From positions 78,827,254-78,891,253 of the forward strand of contig NC_080068.1 in the NCBI RefSeq assembly GCF_949987535.1: DNA of 64,000 nt, given 5' to 3'. Both the position numbers and the translations under genes were made by a program. How positions within the stretch are numbered: position 1 is the stretch's first letter; the number at the start of each line of letters is the position of its first letter. The DNA comes from Balaenoptera acutorostrata (taxonomy: Eukaryota > Chordata > Mammalia > Artiodactyla > Balaenopteridae). The notes beneath the pieces were generated by a model that was given only the letters and a program-made list of their open reading frames with translations, did not search any database and had not been told where the DNA came from. Of the stretch, positions 35,041-47,606 are shown one piece after another.

Positions 35041-35424
35041 TACCATTCTCCTAACAATATTAATTGCAAAAACCTTTGATTTCAAAGCCCTATTTTATAA
35101 AATTTATTTCACAGGTCTGTTTCCAAACTAAGAATGGAACTTGTAATTTCTAAAAATAAATAAAATAATGTCTTTTCGATTTTAATGACTGCAACAACCA
35201 GGGAGGCTGAGGCTTTTGGATGAAACCTTGAATTGTTTTATCACTATACTATTCTTTCTGAGGACAGTTGGAAAGTTGCTTTACTATACTTTCTTCTCCC
35301 AACTTATCTAAACACACAGTGGGACTTCTGGTAGTCTTGATTTTTTCTTACGTTTCCTTGTGGCTCCAATGCATTTCCAACACATAAAAGGAAAAGAGAT
35401 GAACAAAAGCTACAGCTCCTAGTA

Positions 35425-35500
35425 AACAATTTTTCATTAAATATTTTATTAAGATATAACATGCATAAAGTATGCCAAACAGTACATAACGCTGAAGTTA
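35425..35500 (-). mobile_element. Old L1 3' fragment
   Basis: Short antisense L1M piece, tttattaagatataacatgc and following. Small and diverged. Confidence 0.5.
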
Positions 35501-35809
35501 ATTCTGAAGTGGTAAATAAACGAACATTACTGCTAATAAGCAACAGTGCAAAATTTAAAGCAATTCTAGTAGATTCTCAAGGCCAAGTCTCTTGATGAAA
35601 TGACATCATCATCATCACAAAATTCTTTCAAATAATTCCTGGGATCTACTACATGCCAGAAAGCAATCTCAACTGTCAGTGGAACAACTTAAGTGACAAA
35701 ACTACGTCCCTGCCCACTTGGAGCTTACATTCTCCTGGGAAAAACTAAAAATTGATAGATTTTATTGAGAAAGCACTAAGTATAAGCTACTGTTGTTTAA
35801 CCTGTTTAA

Positions 35810-35975
35810 AACGTACTACCTATGTGACCTTGAGCAAGTTAACTAACCACTCCATACCTCAGTTTCATCCTCAGTCAACTGGGAATTATAATAGTACCTA
35901 CCACATACAGTTCATGGGGGAATTTATTGAATACAGTATTAATGCCTACCAAATAGTAAATGCTGAATGTATAGT
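35810..35975 (-). mobile_element. MIR SINE
   Basis: Antisense MIR: tatgtgaccttgagcaagtt, ctcagtttcatcctcagtc, ataatagtacctaccacat. Confidence 0.8.
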
Positions 35976-36719
35976 AGCCATTTTAACACTTCAATATGTT
36001 GACTTTTGATAATGATGTTGGAGCAGAAAACTTCTACATAAAGCAAATATTATACTTTAAAGGAATAATTTATCACTTTAGCCTCTCTTCTATTTATTCT
36101 GGAAAAAGTTTTCTAAAATATAATTTAAATCCAAATTTCAGATAAGCAAATATAATTCTAAATGACCCCTAAAGTTATAGATAATTCTCATATGCTATTA
36201 AAAAAACTATTAATTTGTTTCCTAGTCAAATCACTGCTACCAAAATTCAGGAACATTGCTCATTATTATCATGTAAATAAATGTGAAATTCAATTCTTCC
36301 TCATTTGTTGGAAATGAGGTTTGTTTAACACTTGCCATTACTTTCTCATAATTCAACATAAATGACTTATGTTTCCCCTACTATTCTAGGGCTCAAGAAA
36401 AAACATTTCCACCTCCTAAGCAGTTAAAAACCTGAAACTTGGGACATTCACATTTCCAAAGCAGGGCTGACATGGAAACTAAGAGACTAGAAGAAAAATG
36501 GGAAACTGAGGCCATGGGGACACATTTGTGGTCCTTACTAAAAAACAAATTCTAGACCAGTGCTATCCAATAGAAATATAACATAAGCCACAAATGTACT
36601 TTATTTTTTTCCAGTTATTCATAAGTGATTGTATTTTTTTAATTGAAATATAGTTGATTTACAATGTTGTGTTAGCTTCTGGTATACAGCAAAATGATTC
36701 AGTTATACATATATATGCT

Positions 36720-36886
36720 TTTTTTAAAAAATATTTATTTAGTTATTTGGCTGCATCGGGTCTTAGTTGCAGCACTCCGGATCTTTAGTTCAGCATGTGT
36801 GATCTAGCTCCCTGACCAGGGATCAAACCCAGGGCCCCTGCATTGGGAGTGCAGAGTCTTAGCCACTGGACCACCACAGAAGCCCC
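36720..36886 (-). mobile_element. CHR-1 type SINE in L1
   Basis: Minus-strand SINE with head gcttctgtggtggtccagtg, B-box complement gatcaaacccag, and the older 3' part ggctgcatcgggtcttagtt at its left end. Flanked by near copies of catatatat. Confidence 0.88.
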
Positions 36887-37116
36887 CATATATATTCTTT
36901 TTCATATTCTGTTCCACTATGGTTTATTACAGGATATTTAATATAGTTCCCTGTGCTAAACAGTAGGACCTTGTTATCTATTTTACATATAGCAGTTTGT
37001 ATCTGCTAATCCCAAACTCCCAATTTATCCCTTCCACACCCCTTTCCCCTTTTGTAACCATAAGTTTGTTTTCTATGTAAGTCTGTTTCTATTTTGTAAG
37101 TAAGTTCATTTGCATC

Positions 37117-37233
37117 TTTTTTTTGGGAGGGGGCATGCAACTTGCGGGGTCTTAGTTCCCCAACCAGGGCTTGAATCCGGGCCACCTCAGTGAAGGCACT
37201 GAGTCCTAACCACTGGACCTCCAGGAAATTCCC
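37117..37233 (-). mobile_element. CHR-1/CHRL type SINE in L1
   Basis: Minus-strand SINE; duplication catttgcatc (37107-37116) / catttgtatc (37234-37243), one mismatch. Confidence 0.9.
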
Positions 37234-38461
37234 CATTTGTATCATTTCTTTAGGTTCCACATATAAGTGATATGATATTTGTCTTTCTCTGACTTACTTC
37301 ATTTAGTATAATCTCTAGGTCCATCCATGTTGCTGCAAATGGAATTATTTCATTCTTTATATGGCGGACTAGTATTCCATCGTGTGTATATGTATATACA
37401 CCACATCTTTTTTATCCATTCAACTGTTACTGAACATTAAGGTTGCTCCCATGTATTGGCTATTGTAAATAGTGCTGCTATGAACACTGGGGTGCATGTA
37501 TCTTTCTGTATTATAGTTTTATCTGGATATATGCCCAGAAGTGGGATTGCTGGATCATATGGCAGCTCTAGTTTTTTAAGGAACCTCCATACTGTCTTCC
37601 ATAGTAGCTGCACCAATTTACAGTCCCACCAATAACATGGGAGGGTTCCCTTTTCTCCACACCCTCTCCAGCATTTAAAATTTGTAGATTTTTAAATGAT
37701 GGTCATTCTGACTGGTGTGAGGTGATACTTCATTGTAGTTTTGATTTGCACTTCTCTAATAATTAATGACGTTGAGCATTGTTTCACGTGCCCACTGGTC
37801 ATCTGTATGTTTTCTTTAGAGAAATGTCTATTTAGGTTTTCTGTCCATTTTTTGATTGGGTTGTTTGGTTTTTTTGTTATTGAGCTGTATGAGCCGTTTG
37901 TGTATTTTGGAAATTAAGCCCTTGTTGGTCACAACATTTGCAAATATCTTCTCCCAGTCCATAGGTTGTCTTTTCATTTTGTTCATGGTTTCCTTTGCTA
38001 TGCAAAAGCTTTTAAGTTTGGTTAGGTCCCATTTGTTTATTTTTGCTTTTAATTCTATTGCCTTGGGAGACTGACCTAGGAAAACACTGGTACAATTTAT
38101 GCCAGAGAACGTTTTGCGTATGTTTTCTTCTAGGAGTTTTATGGTGTCATGTCTTATATTTTAAGTCTTTAAGCCATTTTGAGTTCACTTTTGTGTATGG
38201 TGTGAGGGAGTGTTCTACAAATGTATTTTTAAATTTTTCTAGCATTCACATTAAAAAGAGTAAAAGGAAACAATAAATTTTAATATTTATCTCCAATATA
38301 TTAAAAATTATCATTTTAACATGTAATCAAAATTAAAATTTCTGAGATACTTCACATCTTATAATACTAAGTCTTCAAGATCCAGTGTCTAACTTACAAT
38401 TACAGCACCTTTCAATTTGGAATGGCCACACTTCAAGTGTTCTAAAGCCACATGTGATAGG

Positions 38462-38684
38462 CAGATCCACAGAAACAGAAAGTAAAATATCGGTTTCTCA
38501 GGGAGGAGGGGAAAATAGGAAGGATCTGTTAATAGGTACAGGGATTCTTTGGGGGGGTGACGAGAATGTCTGGAATTAGATACTTGTAATAACTGCACAA
38601 CCTTGTGAATATACTAATAACCACTGACTTATACACCTTTAAAAAGAGTAATTTTTTTAAAACTTGAAGGAAAAAAAAAAACAT
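38462..38684 (+). mobile_element. Old L1 3' end inside the DNA transposon
   Basis: gtttctcagggaggagggg, aactgcacaaccttgtgaat, acttatacacctttaaaaag and a final A12 tract. Boundaries are approximate. Confidence 0.7.
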
Positions 38685-39059
38685 CACACATAGCTAGTGG
38701 GTACAGTACTGGACAGTGTAGCTCCAAAGAACCAGGAAATAATAGCCTCTCCAATTACATCAACAGTGTGCCATTAAAATTTTACTTTCTGGACTTTTGT
38801 CATCACGCTTCTCACAATCTAGAGTACAGAATAATTACTGTTCTGAACCTACTAATTCCATGAATATTTATTAAGTACCCACCATTTGCAAGGCAAATAG
38901 GTACTGGTGGTAAAATCATCAACCAGAAATGTTCTCTAACCTACCTTATCCCCATAAATAGAATTTTCATTCTAAGGTATTAAACAACAAATTATATAAT
39001 TTTAAAATGAAGGATAGGATACCATGAGTCATGATAAGAAGAGGATTCCCTCAGGAAAT

Positions 39060-39735
39060 CACCTTTAAAAGATTTAACTTAGGCAATGACAGCATTTCAG
39101 GCAGAAAGTTCATCCTGTGCAAAGTAGAGGCAAGGAAGGACTTGGCATGTTTAGAAATTGAAAAGCCACCAATGTGACTAGAATACACAGAATAAAAGAG
39201 CAGAAATGAGGGAGGGAAAGTAGGCAGGAGCCAGATTATGCAGGGTCATGAAGAACAATAAGAAAAAAAGTTGTGACAAGACAAACAGATTTGGGTCTTT
39301 TAAAACATCCTGGCTGCAGTGGGAGGGAAATGCCTGGAGGGAGATTAAAGCAGATACAGAGAAGAAGGTTAGGAATCCAGTGCAAGTGATTAGAAAGTAC
39401 AATGAGATGAAGAGAAGCAGATGAATTAAGACAAGTAGGAGATAAACTTTATAGGACTTAGTTATTACATACTAAAACTGTATGATCTTAAGGAGGGAAC
39501 AAGGATCACTCTTATGGTTTTGATTTTCCACTGGGTCGATGGTAAAACAATAACTAAGATAAGGAAACGGGAAATTGAGGGGTCAGAGTTTGGGGAAGAG
39601 GGAAAATCAAAAATTCAGCTTTGGACATGTTGAAAAAAGATATTTATGAAACTCCAAAAGGCCAAGTAGACAGTTGAAAACTCAGGTCTAGAGTTCAGGA
39701 GTGAGATGGGCTGAAGATATGGTGAGCAAGAGGAA
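39060..39735 (+). repeat. Ancient interspersed repeat, family not named
   Basis: Shares catcctgtgcaaagtagaggc, gccagattatgcagggtcatg, cagctttggacatgttg and ggtctagagttcaggag with the dispersed mammalian repeat also seen at 16440-17100. Confidence 0.55.
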
Positions 39736-39801
39736 AATCCAGGATAGTCTGTTATCACTGGCACCAAAGAAAGAAAAATGTTTCAAAAAGAAGAGTAGTT
39801 A

Positions 39802-40065
39802 GGGTTTCCCTGATGGTGCAGTGGTTAAGAATCCGCCTGCCAGTGCAGGGGACACGGGTTCGAGCCCTGATCCGGGAAGATCCCACATGCCACAGAGCAA
39901 CTAAGCCCGCACGCCTAGAGCCCATGCTCCGCAACAAGAAAAGCCACCGCCAATGAGAAGCCCACGCATCGCAACGAAGAGCAGCCCCTGCTCGCCACAA
40001 CTTGAGAAACCCCGCACGCAGCAACGAAGACCCAACGCAGCCAAAAGTAAATAAATTCATAAAAG
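39802..40065 (+). mobile_element. CHR-2 type SINE
   Basis: Exact 17-base duplication aaaaagaagagtagtta at 39785-39801 and 40066-40082. The internal tract between the two gcc boxes is shortened compared with other copies. Confidence 0.94.
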
Positions 40066-40109
40066 AAAAAGAAGAGTAGTTAATGTTGCTGAGAGATTAA
40101 TTAATAATA

Positions 40110-40265
40110 ATAACTAATACACCATATAAGCTGTATCCTAACTGACTTACATGTAATAATTCACTTAACACTCACAACAATTTTATGTGTTTACCGATAA
40201 GGAAACTAAGACAAAAAGAGATCACACACAGCTAATAATCAGCAAAGCCTGGTTCCAAAGATGAT
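40110..40265 (+). mobile_element. MIR SINE
   Basis: ttcacttaacactcacaaca, gataaggaaactaagac, cacacagctaataatcagc: MIR central core. Confidence 0.8.
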
Positions 40266-40952
40266 GCAGGAGCCAAGGCATATACATTCTATTTCACCGA
40301 CTCTTAAGATACCATCAATTATAGGATGCCCCAGTGTCTGCCCAGTAAGAAATACACACCACCATTTACACTATGACACAATATTTACCATTTAGAATTT
40401 TTATTTTACACTTAACTCAAAGAGACTTTAGACTTTACATATATTACTATTAAGACTGTACAAAGAAAAAATAAGCAAAAATTATCTTCTTCACAGTGAA
40501 AGCCCTGAATGTGCACATACACAAACTTCCGAAAACACACACAAGAAACTGGCAATGGTGGATCCATGAAAGTAGGAAAACGAAAAACTACGGATCTGAG
40601 GTAAATGGGACACCATGGTGCTATTTGAAAATTATTTTAAACACATACACATATAACTTTTGTTCTGAAACACTTTAAAAAGGCTGAGCAGCAGGGAGGT
40701 CTTTGCAAAGTGAAAAGATAAAAGGACCCACTATTAACTGGATAGTCATGAAAGGTGAGGAAATGGAGAGCATGATTAGAGAGACCTCCTCCAAATGTTG
40801 GCTATAAAGGGGGAAGTGAGAAACAAAGCAGTAGTTTGGATGAAGAAAGAGGGCAGAAGGTGGGTTTTCTTTATAACATAGCCATTAAAAAGTATGTTTA
40901 AATGCTCATGACACAGCTATGGTAGAGTTAGACGTTAAAAATAAGGATAGCA

Positions 40953-41258
40953 GGGCTTCCCTGGTGGCGCAGTGGTTGAGAATCTGCCTGCCGCTGCAGG
41001 GCACACGGGTTCGAGCCCTGGTCTGGGGAGATCCCACATGCCGCGGAGCATGTGGCCCGTGAGCCACAATTGCTGAGCCTGCGCGTCTGGAGCCTGTGCT
41101 CCGCAACAAGAGAGGCCGCGACACTGAGAGGCCCGCGCACCTCGATGAAGAGTGGCCCCCGCACGCCGCAAGTCGAAAGGGCCCTCGCGCAGAAACGAAG
41201 ACCCAATGCAGCCAAAAATAAAATAATTAATTAATTAATTAATTAAAAGGAAAAAAAA
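40953..41258 (+). mobile_element. CHR-2 type SINE
   Basis: gggcttccctggtggcgcag head, B box ggttcgagccc, tail with (ATTA)n. Duplication aaaataaggatagca at 40938-40952 and 41259-41273. Confidence 0.94.
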
Positions 41259-42946
41259 AAAATAAGGATAGCAGATAATGTAATGAAGAAGATGGAATGT
41301 GGCAGAATGGGTGAAATCCAAAATGAGAAGAATAAATGACTGCCCAAACTGATAATCAACTATTCTTCTTAGATCCATCAGACTTGAAGTCACAGGGTCA
41401 ACCACAGCCCCCAAAACTGGAGAGACAAACGGGCAGAAAAAGAGAATCAAACCAGAACAAAAGCTCACAAGCTTCTCTGCTTGAACCACTACCAGAGTAT
41501 GAAAACCTAAATTGTAATTGACATTGCTGGAGGCACAGTTGGGATAAATTTGAGAGTGAAAAACTCCCAGGGGGCCCTACTGCTTTTGTGAATTTTTACC
41601 TCCAGGATTCCTACAAGGTTTTCACAGTGAAGATCAGAGAAAAATCCCCTCATGCTTCTGGCAAGGGAAGGGAGAAAGCAGCCATTTCTCTTATTTAGAA
41701 ATAAGCCCAGAGTATTTGATTCTTCTTAACAAGGCCTGCCCACAAGCGAAACTATTTCACCGGAGCATAACATCAACTGGGGTTTTAACAGATCTAACCA
41801 ACCTGAGAGAGAGGCAATACCCTCCAGCCCCCTCTAGCCTGACACCTATAGCTATTGCAAATAGTAAACACAGCCTAAACCCTAGCCAGATAAACATAAA
41901 AGCTAACACTAAAGACCTACTTATATAGTTCCTTTTCTAGTACATCATGCCTGGCTTTCAAGAAAAAAATTACAAGGCATACCAAAAGACAAAAAACACA
42001 GTTTAAAGAGGCAGTGTAAGCATCAGAACGAGACTCAGATATGGCAGAAATGTTGGAATTAGACTGGAAATTTAAAACTATGACTAATATGCTAAGTGCT
42101 ATAACAGAAAGCATTGACAACATCCAAAACACATGGGTAATGTAAGCAGAGAGATGGAATCTCTAAGAAAGAATCAGAAGGAAATGCTAGAAATCAAAAA
42201 GATTGTAACAGAAAAAAAAATGCTTTTGATGGACTCATTAGTATATAAATGTGGAGAAAGAATCAGTGAGCTAGAAGAAATGTCAACAGAAACTTCCAAA
42301 ACTGAAATGCAAAGGAAAAACACATGAAAAAGACAACAGAATATCCAAAAGGTGTAACATATGAGTAATGGGAATACCAGAAGGAGAAGAAAACAAGAAA
42401 TATTTGAAGCAATAAATAAGAATTTCCCTAAATTAATGATAGATACCAAATCACAGATCCAGGAAGCTCAGAGTTCAAACCAAAATCTATACCTAAGTAT
42501 ACCATATTCAAACTGAAGAAAATCAGAACAAAGAAAACATCTTGAAAGAAGCCAGAGGAAAAAAAACACCTTGCCTATACAGGAGCAATGATAAGAGTTA
42601 CATTAGACTTCTCTACGGATTCATGGAAGCTAGAAGAGAATAGAGTGATACATTTAAAATGTTAAAAGAAAAAGCCCCACCAACCTAGATTTCTATATCC
42701 AATGGAATTATCCCTCAGAAATCAACAATAAAGACTTTTCAGGTAAACAAAAATTAAGGGACTCTGTTGCCAGCAGACCTGCCTTGCAAGAAATGTTAAA
42801 AGAAATTCTTTAGAAAGAAGGATAATGATATTGATCAGATACTTTGAATGTATTTAAAGAAAGGAACAGCATTAGGGAAGGAATAAATGAAGATGAAATA
42901 AAATATGCACTACCCATGAAGTAATGTAGTGTTATCTAGAAGAGCA

Positions 42947-43072
42947 TTTTTTTTTTTTTTTGGCTGGGCTACACAGCTTGCAAGATCTTAGTTCCCTAAC
43001 CAGGGATCAAACCCAGGCCCCCCGTCAGTGGAAGTGCAGAGTCCTAACCACTGGACCACCAGGGAATTCCTG
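42947..43072 (-). mobile_element. CHR-1/CHRL type SINE
   Basis: Minus-strand SINE between ORF1 and ORF2 of the old L1. Exact duplication gaagagca at 42939-42946 and 43073-43080. Confidence 0.9.
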
Positions 43073-43625
43073 GAAGAGCACTTTTAAGTAAGTGTGTATG
43101 GCAATTCAAGGGTAAAGTTGTTTTTTTTTTTTAAAAGCACAACTGCTACGCTAAAAGAAGAAAAAACTAGAATCATATAAAATGATCAATTAAAAACAAG
43201 ATAAGGCAGAAAAGAGTGTTAGACAAAAGAAAGAACAAGGGCAGTAAATAGAAAACCATTTTAAAAATATGGTAGGCATTAATCCAACTATCAATTATGA
43301 TCTTACATGTCAATGGTCTAAATAATTAAAATATACTGCTGAAGTAGATAAAAAAAAGATTCAACTTTATGTTGTCTATAAAAATCCCACTTTAAATACA
43401 ACACCAAAAACACAGGCAGCAAAAGTAAAAATAAAACGGACTACATCAAAATGAAAAACTTCTGTGTATCAAAGCATACAATCAACAGAGTGAAAAGGCA
43501 ACCTATGGAATAAGAGAAAATATCTGCAAATCATATAAATGACAAGTGGTTAATATCCAAAATATATAGAGCTCTTAAACTCAACAACAAAAAGCAAACA
43601 ACCTAATTTAAAAATGGCAAAGTGG

Positions 43626-43955
43626 GACGTCCCTGGTGGTCCACTGGTTAAGAATCTGTCTTGCAATTCAGGGGACACCAGTTCGATCCCTGGTCAAGGA
43701 ACTAAGATCCCACATGCTGCAGGGCAATTAAGGCTGCATGCCACAACTAGACAGCCTGCCTGTCGCAACTACAGAGCCTATGCGCACTGGAGCCCACGTG
43801 CCACAACTAGAGAAAAGCTGCAACTAAGACCGCAACGAAGAGCCTGTGCACCTGAACTAAGACCCGATGCAGCCAATAAATAAATAAATAATGAATGAAT
43901 GAATGAATGAATATTTTAAAAAATAAATAATAGGGAAACCATTAAAAAAATTTTT
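43626..43955 (+). mobile_element. CHR-type SINE, intermediate form
   Basis: Head gacgtccctggtggtccactgg, B box cagttcgatccc, body unlike the main CHR-2 copies (caactagacagcctgcc), then (AAAT)n and (GAAT)n tracts. The L1 motif aatggcaaagt is repeated on both sides. Confidence 0.88.
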
Positions 43956-44247
43956 AATGGCAAAGTACTTGAATAGACATTTCTCTACAAGATATACAAA
44001 TGGCCATCAAGTGCATAAAAAGATGCTCAATATCACTATGTAACTATCATTAGGAAAATGCAAATCAAAACCACAATGAGATACCACCTCACATCCACTG
44101 AGATGGCCACTATCAAAATACTGGAAATAACAAGTGTTGGCAAGGATGTGAAGAAACTGGAACTCTGTGCACTATTGGTGGGAATATAAAATGGTGTGGC
44201 CACAATGGAAAACAGTATGGTTCATCAAAAAATTGAAAATAGAATAA

Positions 44248-44353
44248 CCATGTGATCCAGCAATTCCACTTCTGGGTACATACTCAAAAGAACTGCAGCA
44301 CCATGTGATCCAGCAATTCCACTTCTGGGTACATACTCAAAAGAACTGCAGCA
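44248..44353 (+). repeat. 53-base exact tandem duplication within L1
   Basis: 44248-44300 and 44301-44353 are identical, beginning ccatgtgatccagcaattcc. The unit is a normal single-copy part of L1 ORF2, so this is a local duplication after insertion or carried by the source. Confidence 0.95.
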
Positions 44354-44821
44354 GGGTCTCAAATAAGATAATCTGCACACTCATGTTCATGATGGCATTA
44401 TTCAAAAAAGCCAAAAGGTGGAAGAACCCAAGTGTCTATTGGCAGATGAATAAATAAACAAAATGTGGTGTATATATACAATGGATTATTCAGCCTTAAA
44501 AAGGAAGGAAATCTGACATGTTACAACATGGATGCACCTTGAGGACACTATGCTAAGTGAAATAAGTCAGTCACAAAAAGATACTTTATGATTCTACTTA
44601 CAGAGTCAGAAAGTAAAACGGTAGTTACCAGGAGGTGGGGGTAGAGGGAAAAGGGAGTTATTGTTCACTGGGTATAGACTTTCAGTTTTGCAAGATGGTG
44701 GATTCACGGCAACATGAATGGGTAAGATGGTGACTTTTATGCGTATTTTACAACATCACAATTTTGAAAAAAAAGTAAAGGGATGGAGAAGAATATACTA
44801 ATCCAAAGAAAGTTGTAGTGG

Positions 44822-45147
44822 GGATTTCCCTGGTGGTGCAGTGGTTAAGAATCCGCCTGCCAATGCAGGGGACACGGGTTCGAGCCCTGATCCGGGAAGA
44901 TCCCACATGCCACGGAGCAACTATGCCCGTGTGCCACAACTACTGAGCCTGCGCTCTAGAGCCCTCAAGCCACAACTACTGAAACCCACACACCTAGAGC
45001 CCATGCTCCACAACAAGAGAAGCCACCACAATGAGAAGCCCGCATACCTGAACGAAAAGTAGCCCCTGCTCGCAGCAACTAGAGAAAAGCCTGCGCGCAA
45101 CAACAAAGACCCAACACAGCCAAAATAAAAAAAAAAAAAAAAAAAAA
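44822..45147 (+). mobile_element. CHR-2 type SINE
   Basis: gatttccctggtggtgcagt head, long form, ending in a run of more than 20 A. It sits at the junction between two old L1 pieces, so no clear duplication is seen. Confidence 0.9.
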
Positions 45148-46120
45148 GGCCAAACACCTAAACAGACACCTCACCAAAGTAGACACACAGATGACAAATA
45201 AGCATATGAAAAGACACTCCAGTCAAGTCATGGGGAAATGCAAATTAAAGTGAGATACCGCTACACACATATTAGAATGGCACAAATCCAGCACACTGAC
45301 AAGAGCAAATGCTGACAAGGTTGTGGAGCAACAGGCACTCTCATTCATTACTAGTGGGAATACAAAATTATACAGCCACTGTGGAAGACAGTTTGGCAGT
45401 TTCTTAAAAAACTAAACATACTCTTACCATATGATCCAGCAATCACACTCCTTGGTAATTACCAAAGGGATGTGAAAACTTATGTCCCCACAAAAACCTG
45501 CACACAGATGTTTATAGCAGCTTTATTCATGATGCCAAAACGTGGAAGCCAACAAGATGTCCTTTAACAGGAGAATGGATAAACAAGCTATTACATCCAA
45601 TGAAATATTATACAGCAATAAAAATAGTTATCAAGCCATGAAGAGATATGGAGAAAACTTAAATACATATTAAGTGAAACAAGCAAATCTGAAAAGGCTA
45701 TATATTACACAATCCCAACTCCATAACATTCTGGAAAAGCAAAACTATGGAGACAGTTAAAAAATCAGTGGTTGTCAGTGTTTTGAGAGAGGGAAGGATG
45801 AACAGGCAGAGCACAGAGGATTTTTAGGGCAGTGAAAATACTCCGTACAATACTATAATGATAAATACACGTCATTATACATTTGTCCAAACTCACAGAA
45901 TAAATAACACCAACAGTGAACCCTAAGGTAAACTATGGACTTTGGGTGATTATGAGGTATCAATGTAGATTCAACCACTGTAAAAGATATATACGTTGGT
46001 GGGGGATGTTGATAATGGGGGAGGCTATGCATGTGTTGGGGCAGGAGGTATACGGGAAATCTCTATACATTCCTCTCAATTTGGCTGTGAACCTGACAGC
46101 TATTTTTTTTTTAAGTCTTC
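45148..46120 (+). mobile_element. Old L1 ORF2 C-terminal part and 3' end
   Basis: ggccaaacacctaaacagac, aaatgcaaattaaagtgag, catatgatccagcaatcaca, ggagaatggataaacaagc and ttatacatttgtccaaactc follow the L1 order. Confidence 0.82.
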
Positions 46121-46229
46121 AAGTTAAAAAAATGAGTACTAAACATTCAAAAGTGTTCATGATATGTAAAGAAAAAAATAGAACAGAAAATATTTATTCT
46201 ACGATTACCAACTATACAAATTTGCAGAA

Positions 46230-46445
46230 TAAAAACTAACAAGATTGTAAAAATGAAAAACAGCCTTTGCATGTTTCTGAGACAACTGGAGAAATCTGAA
46301 TATGGACTTTATTACATGATATCGAGATGTTTCGGTTAATCTGTTAGATGTAAAAATGGTACTTCTGTGTAAGAAAATATTTTTAAAGATATTAATACAC
46401 GCTGAGAATATGAAAGACATTTACATGTGAAGCTATAGAGACAAG
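46230..46445 (+). mobile_element. Very old L1 3' end
   Basis: ggagaaatctgaatatggact, atggtacttctgtgtaag and taatacacgctgagaata suggest an ancient L1 end. Weak. Confidence 0.45.
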
Positions 46446-47606
46446 ATAACATAGATATGCTTTAAAATTCCCGAATAAAGAAAAGGCAAGAAGAAAATTA
46501 TCCTTGGGCCACTGAAGTATTTCCTAGATCTGGAAGATCCAAAATTATCTGTCAATCAATTACCATATCCACAGACACAACAGAAGCTTAAAATAAAAAA
46601 TTTGAGAGACAAAAATATTAAAATATTAACTGTTAAATAATATTAATATATCTAAATAACTAGAAATTTAATTAGTTCATGGAAATGAAAGGCTTTCTGT
46701 TAAAGTTGAAAGTTGTTTGTTAAATAGTTTATGCAAATAAAAATGAAGATAAACATAAAATGGAAGCATAAAGTTACCAATTCCAACAATAAATTTACAC
46801 GTTGTTGAACTCTTCAAATGTGTCACCATATATATTAAAATCAAAATCCAGTAATCATTCCCTACAAGAAGGAATAAATACTTAAGTCTAAAAGACAAAA
46901 ATGGACAAAGACTCAACAAGTCTGAGAACAGCAAGAACTGATCTATCTTCTAAAAAGCATTGAGAAACAAAAAGCACATCAAAAATACTATAATGTTTGT
47001 TTGACTAACATCAAAAAAACAAGCAGAAATACAAAAAGTAAATAAATATAATTTTAATTATAGACCTCAACATTTCCTTGCAGGTACACTAAGATAATTT
47101 TAAAAGTGGGGAAAAAAAAGAAACTTCATCAAATATACACATTTTCACAAAATAACTGAGCATCTCCTAGGGGAACACAAATTGGTAAATAAAACTGGCA
47201 ATGTATTCAACATGTCCATACCACAGGGTAATTTTTTTTTTTAAAGCTAAGTCAGGACACAGTCATTTAAAAATACTCAAGTAATTTGTTCAGAAATATC
47301 ATAATAAAACACTACAAAATCAAAAGTAAAAATTTATTTTAAATTTTTATTAATCAGTTAATGGCATTCTCTTGTCAAAATCTAAAGGACTATAAAACTC
47401 TCTTACCAACTAATCAGGTGTCAGAAGGCTGTTCTTAGATCTCTTTGTTCAAAAGTCTTGTGATACTGCACAAGCTTTCCTTTACAACATCTATCATCAC
47501 ACAGAGCTAAAATAACTTCTAGTGTGTCTGTACTCTTGTTTGTATTTATGAAAGTTCATAAACTTGCAGACGAAAAATACTGCTTGCAGTATCCGTAAAC
47601 AAAGGA

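Larger units (their letters stand above)
36599..38216 (-). mobile_element. 5'-truncated L1 with two SINEs inside
   Basis: Antisense L1 3' UTR and the C-terminal part of ORF2 (tgctggatcatatggcagct, gtgtgaggtgatacttcatt, atgcaaaagcttttaagttt). The duplication acaaatgta flanks it at 36590-36598 and 38217-38225. The poly(T) at 36604-36611 is its A tail. It is in the same orientation as UBE2K. Confidence 0.9.
36558..38721 (+). mobile_element. DNA transposon with terminal inverted repeats, carrying two L1 insertions
   Basis: The left end cagtgctatccaatagaa and the right end tactggacagtgtag form imperfect terminal inverted repeats. Between them, 36558-36598, 38226-38461 and about 38685-38721 join into a short non-autonomous element, hAT-like by its CAGTG termini. 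An L1 (36599-38216) and an old L1 3' end (about 38462-38684) split it. I did not find a clear 8-base target duplication. Confidence 0.65.
41275..44770 (+). mobile_element. Old L1 with most of ORF2 deleted
   Basis: Runs from a 5' UTR-like region through an ORF1 remnant (coiled-coil frame 42133-42327, then gggaataccagaaggagaag and the C-terminal part to about 42815) to the start of ORF2 (tttatgttgtctataaaaatcccactttaaat, split here only by codon decay). At about 43398 it jumps to the C-terminal part of ORF2 (acaccaaaaacacaggcagc) and continues into the 3' UTR, ending near 44770. SINEs lie at 42947-43072 and 43626-43955, and a 53-base tandem duplication at 44248-44353. Confidence 0.75.
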
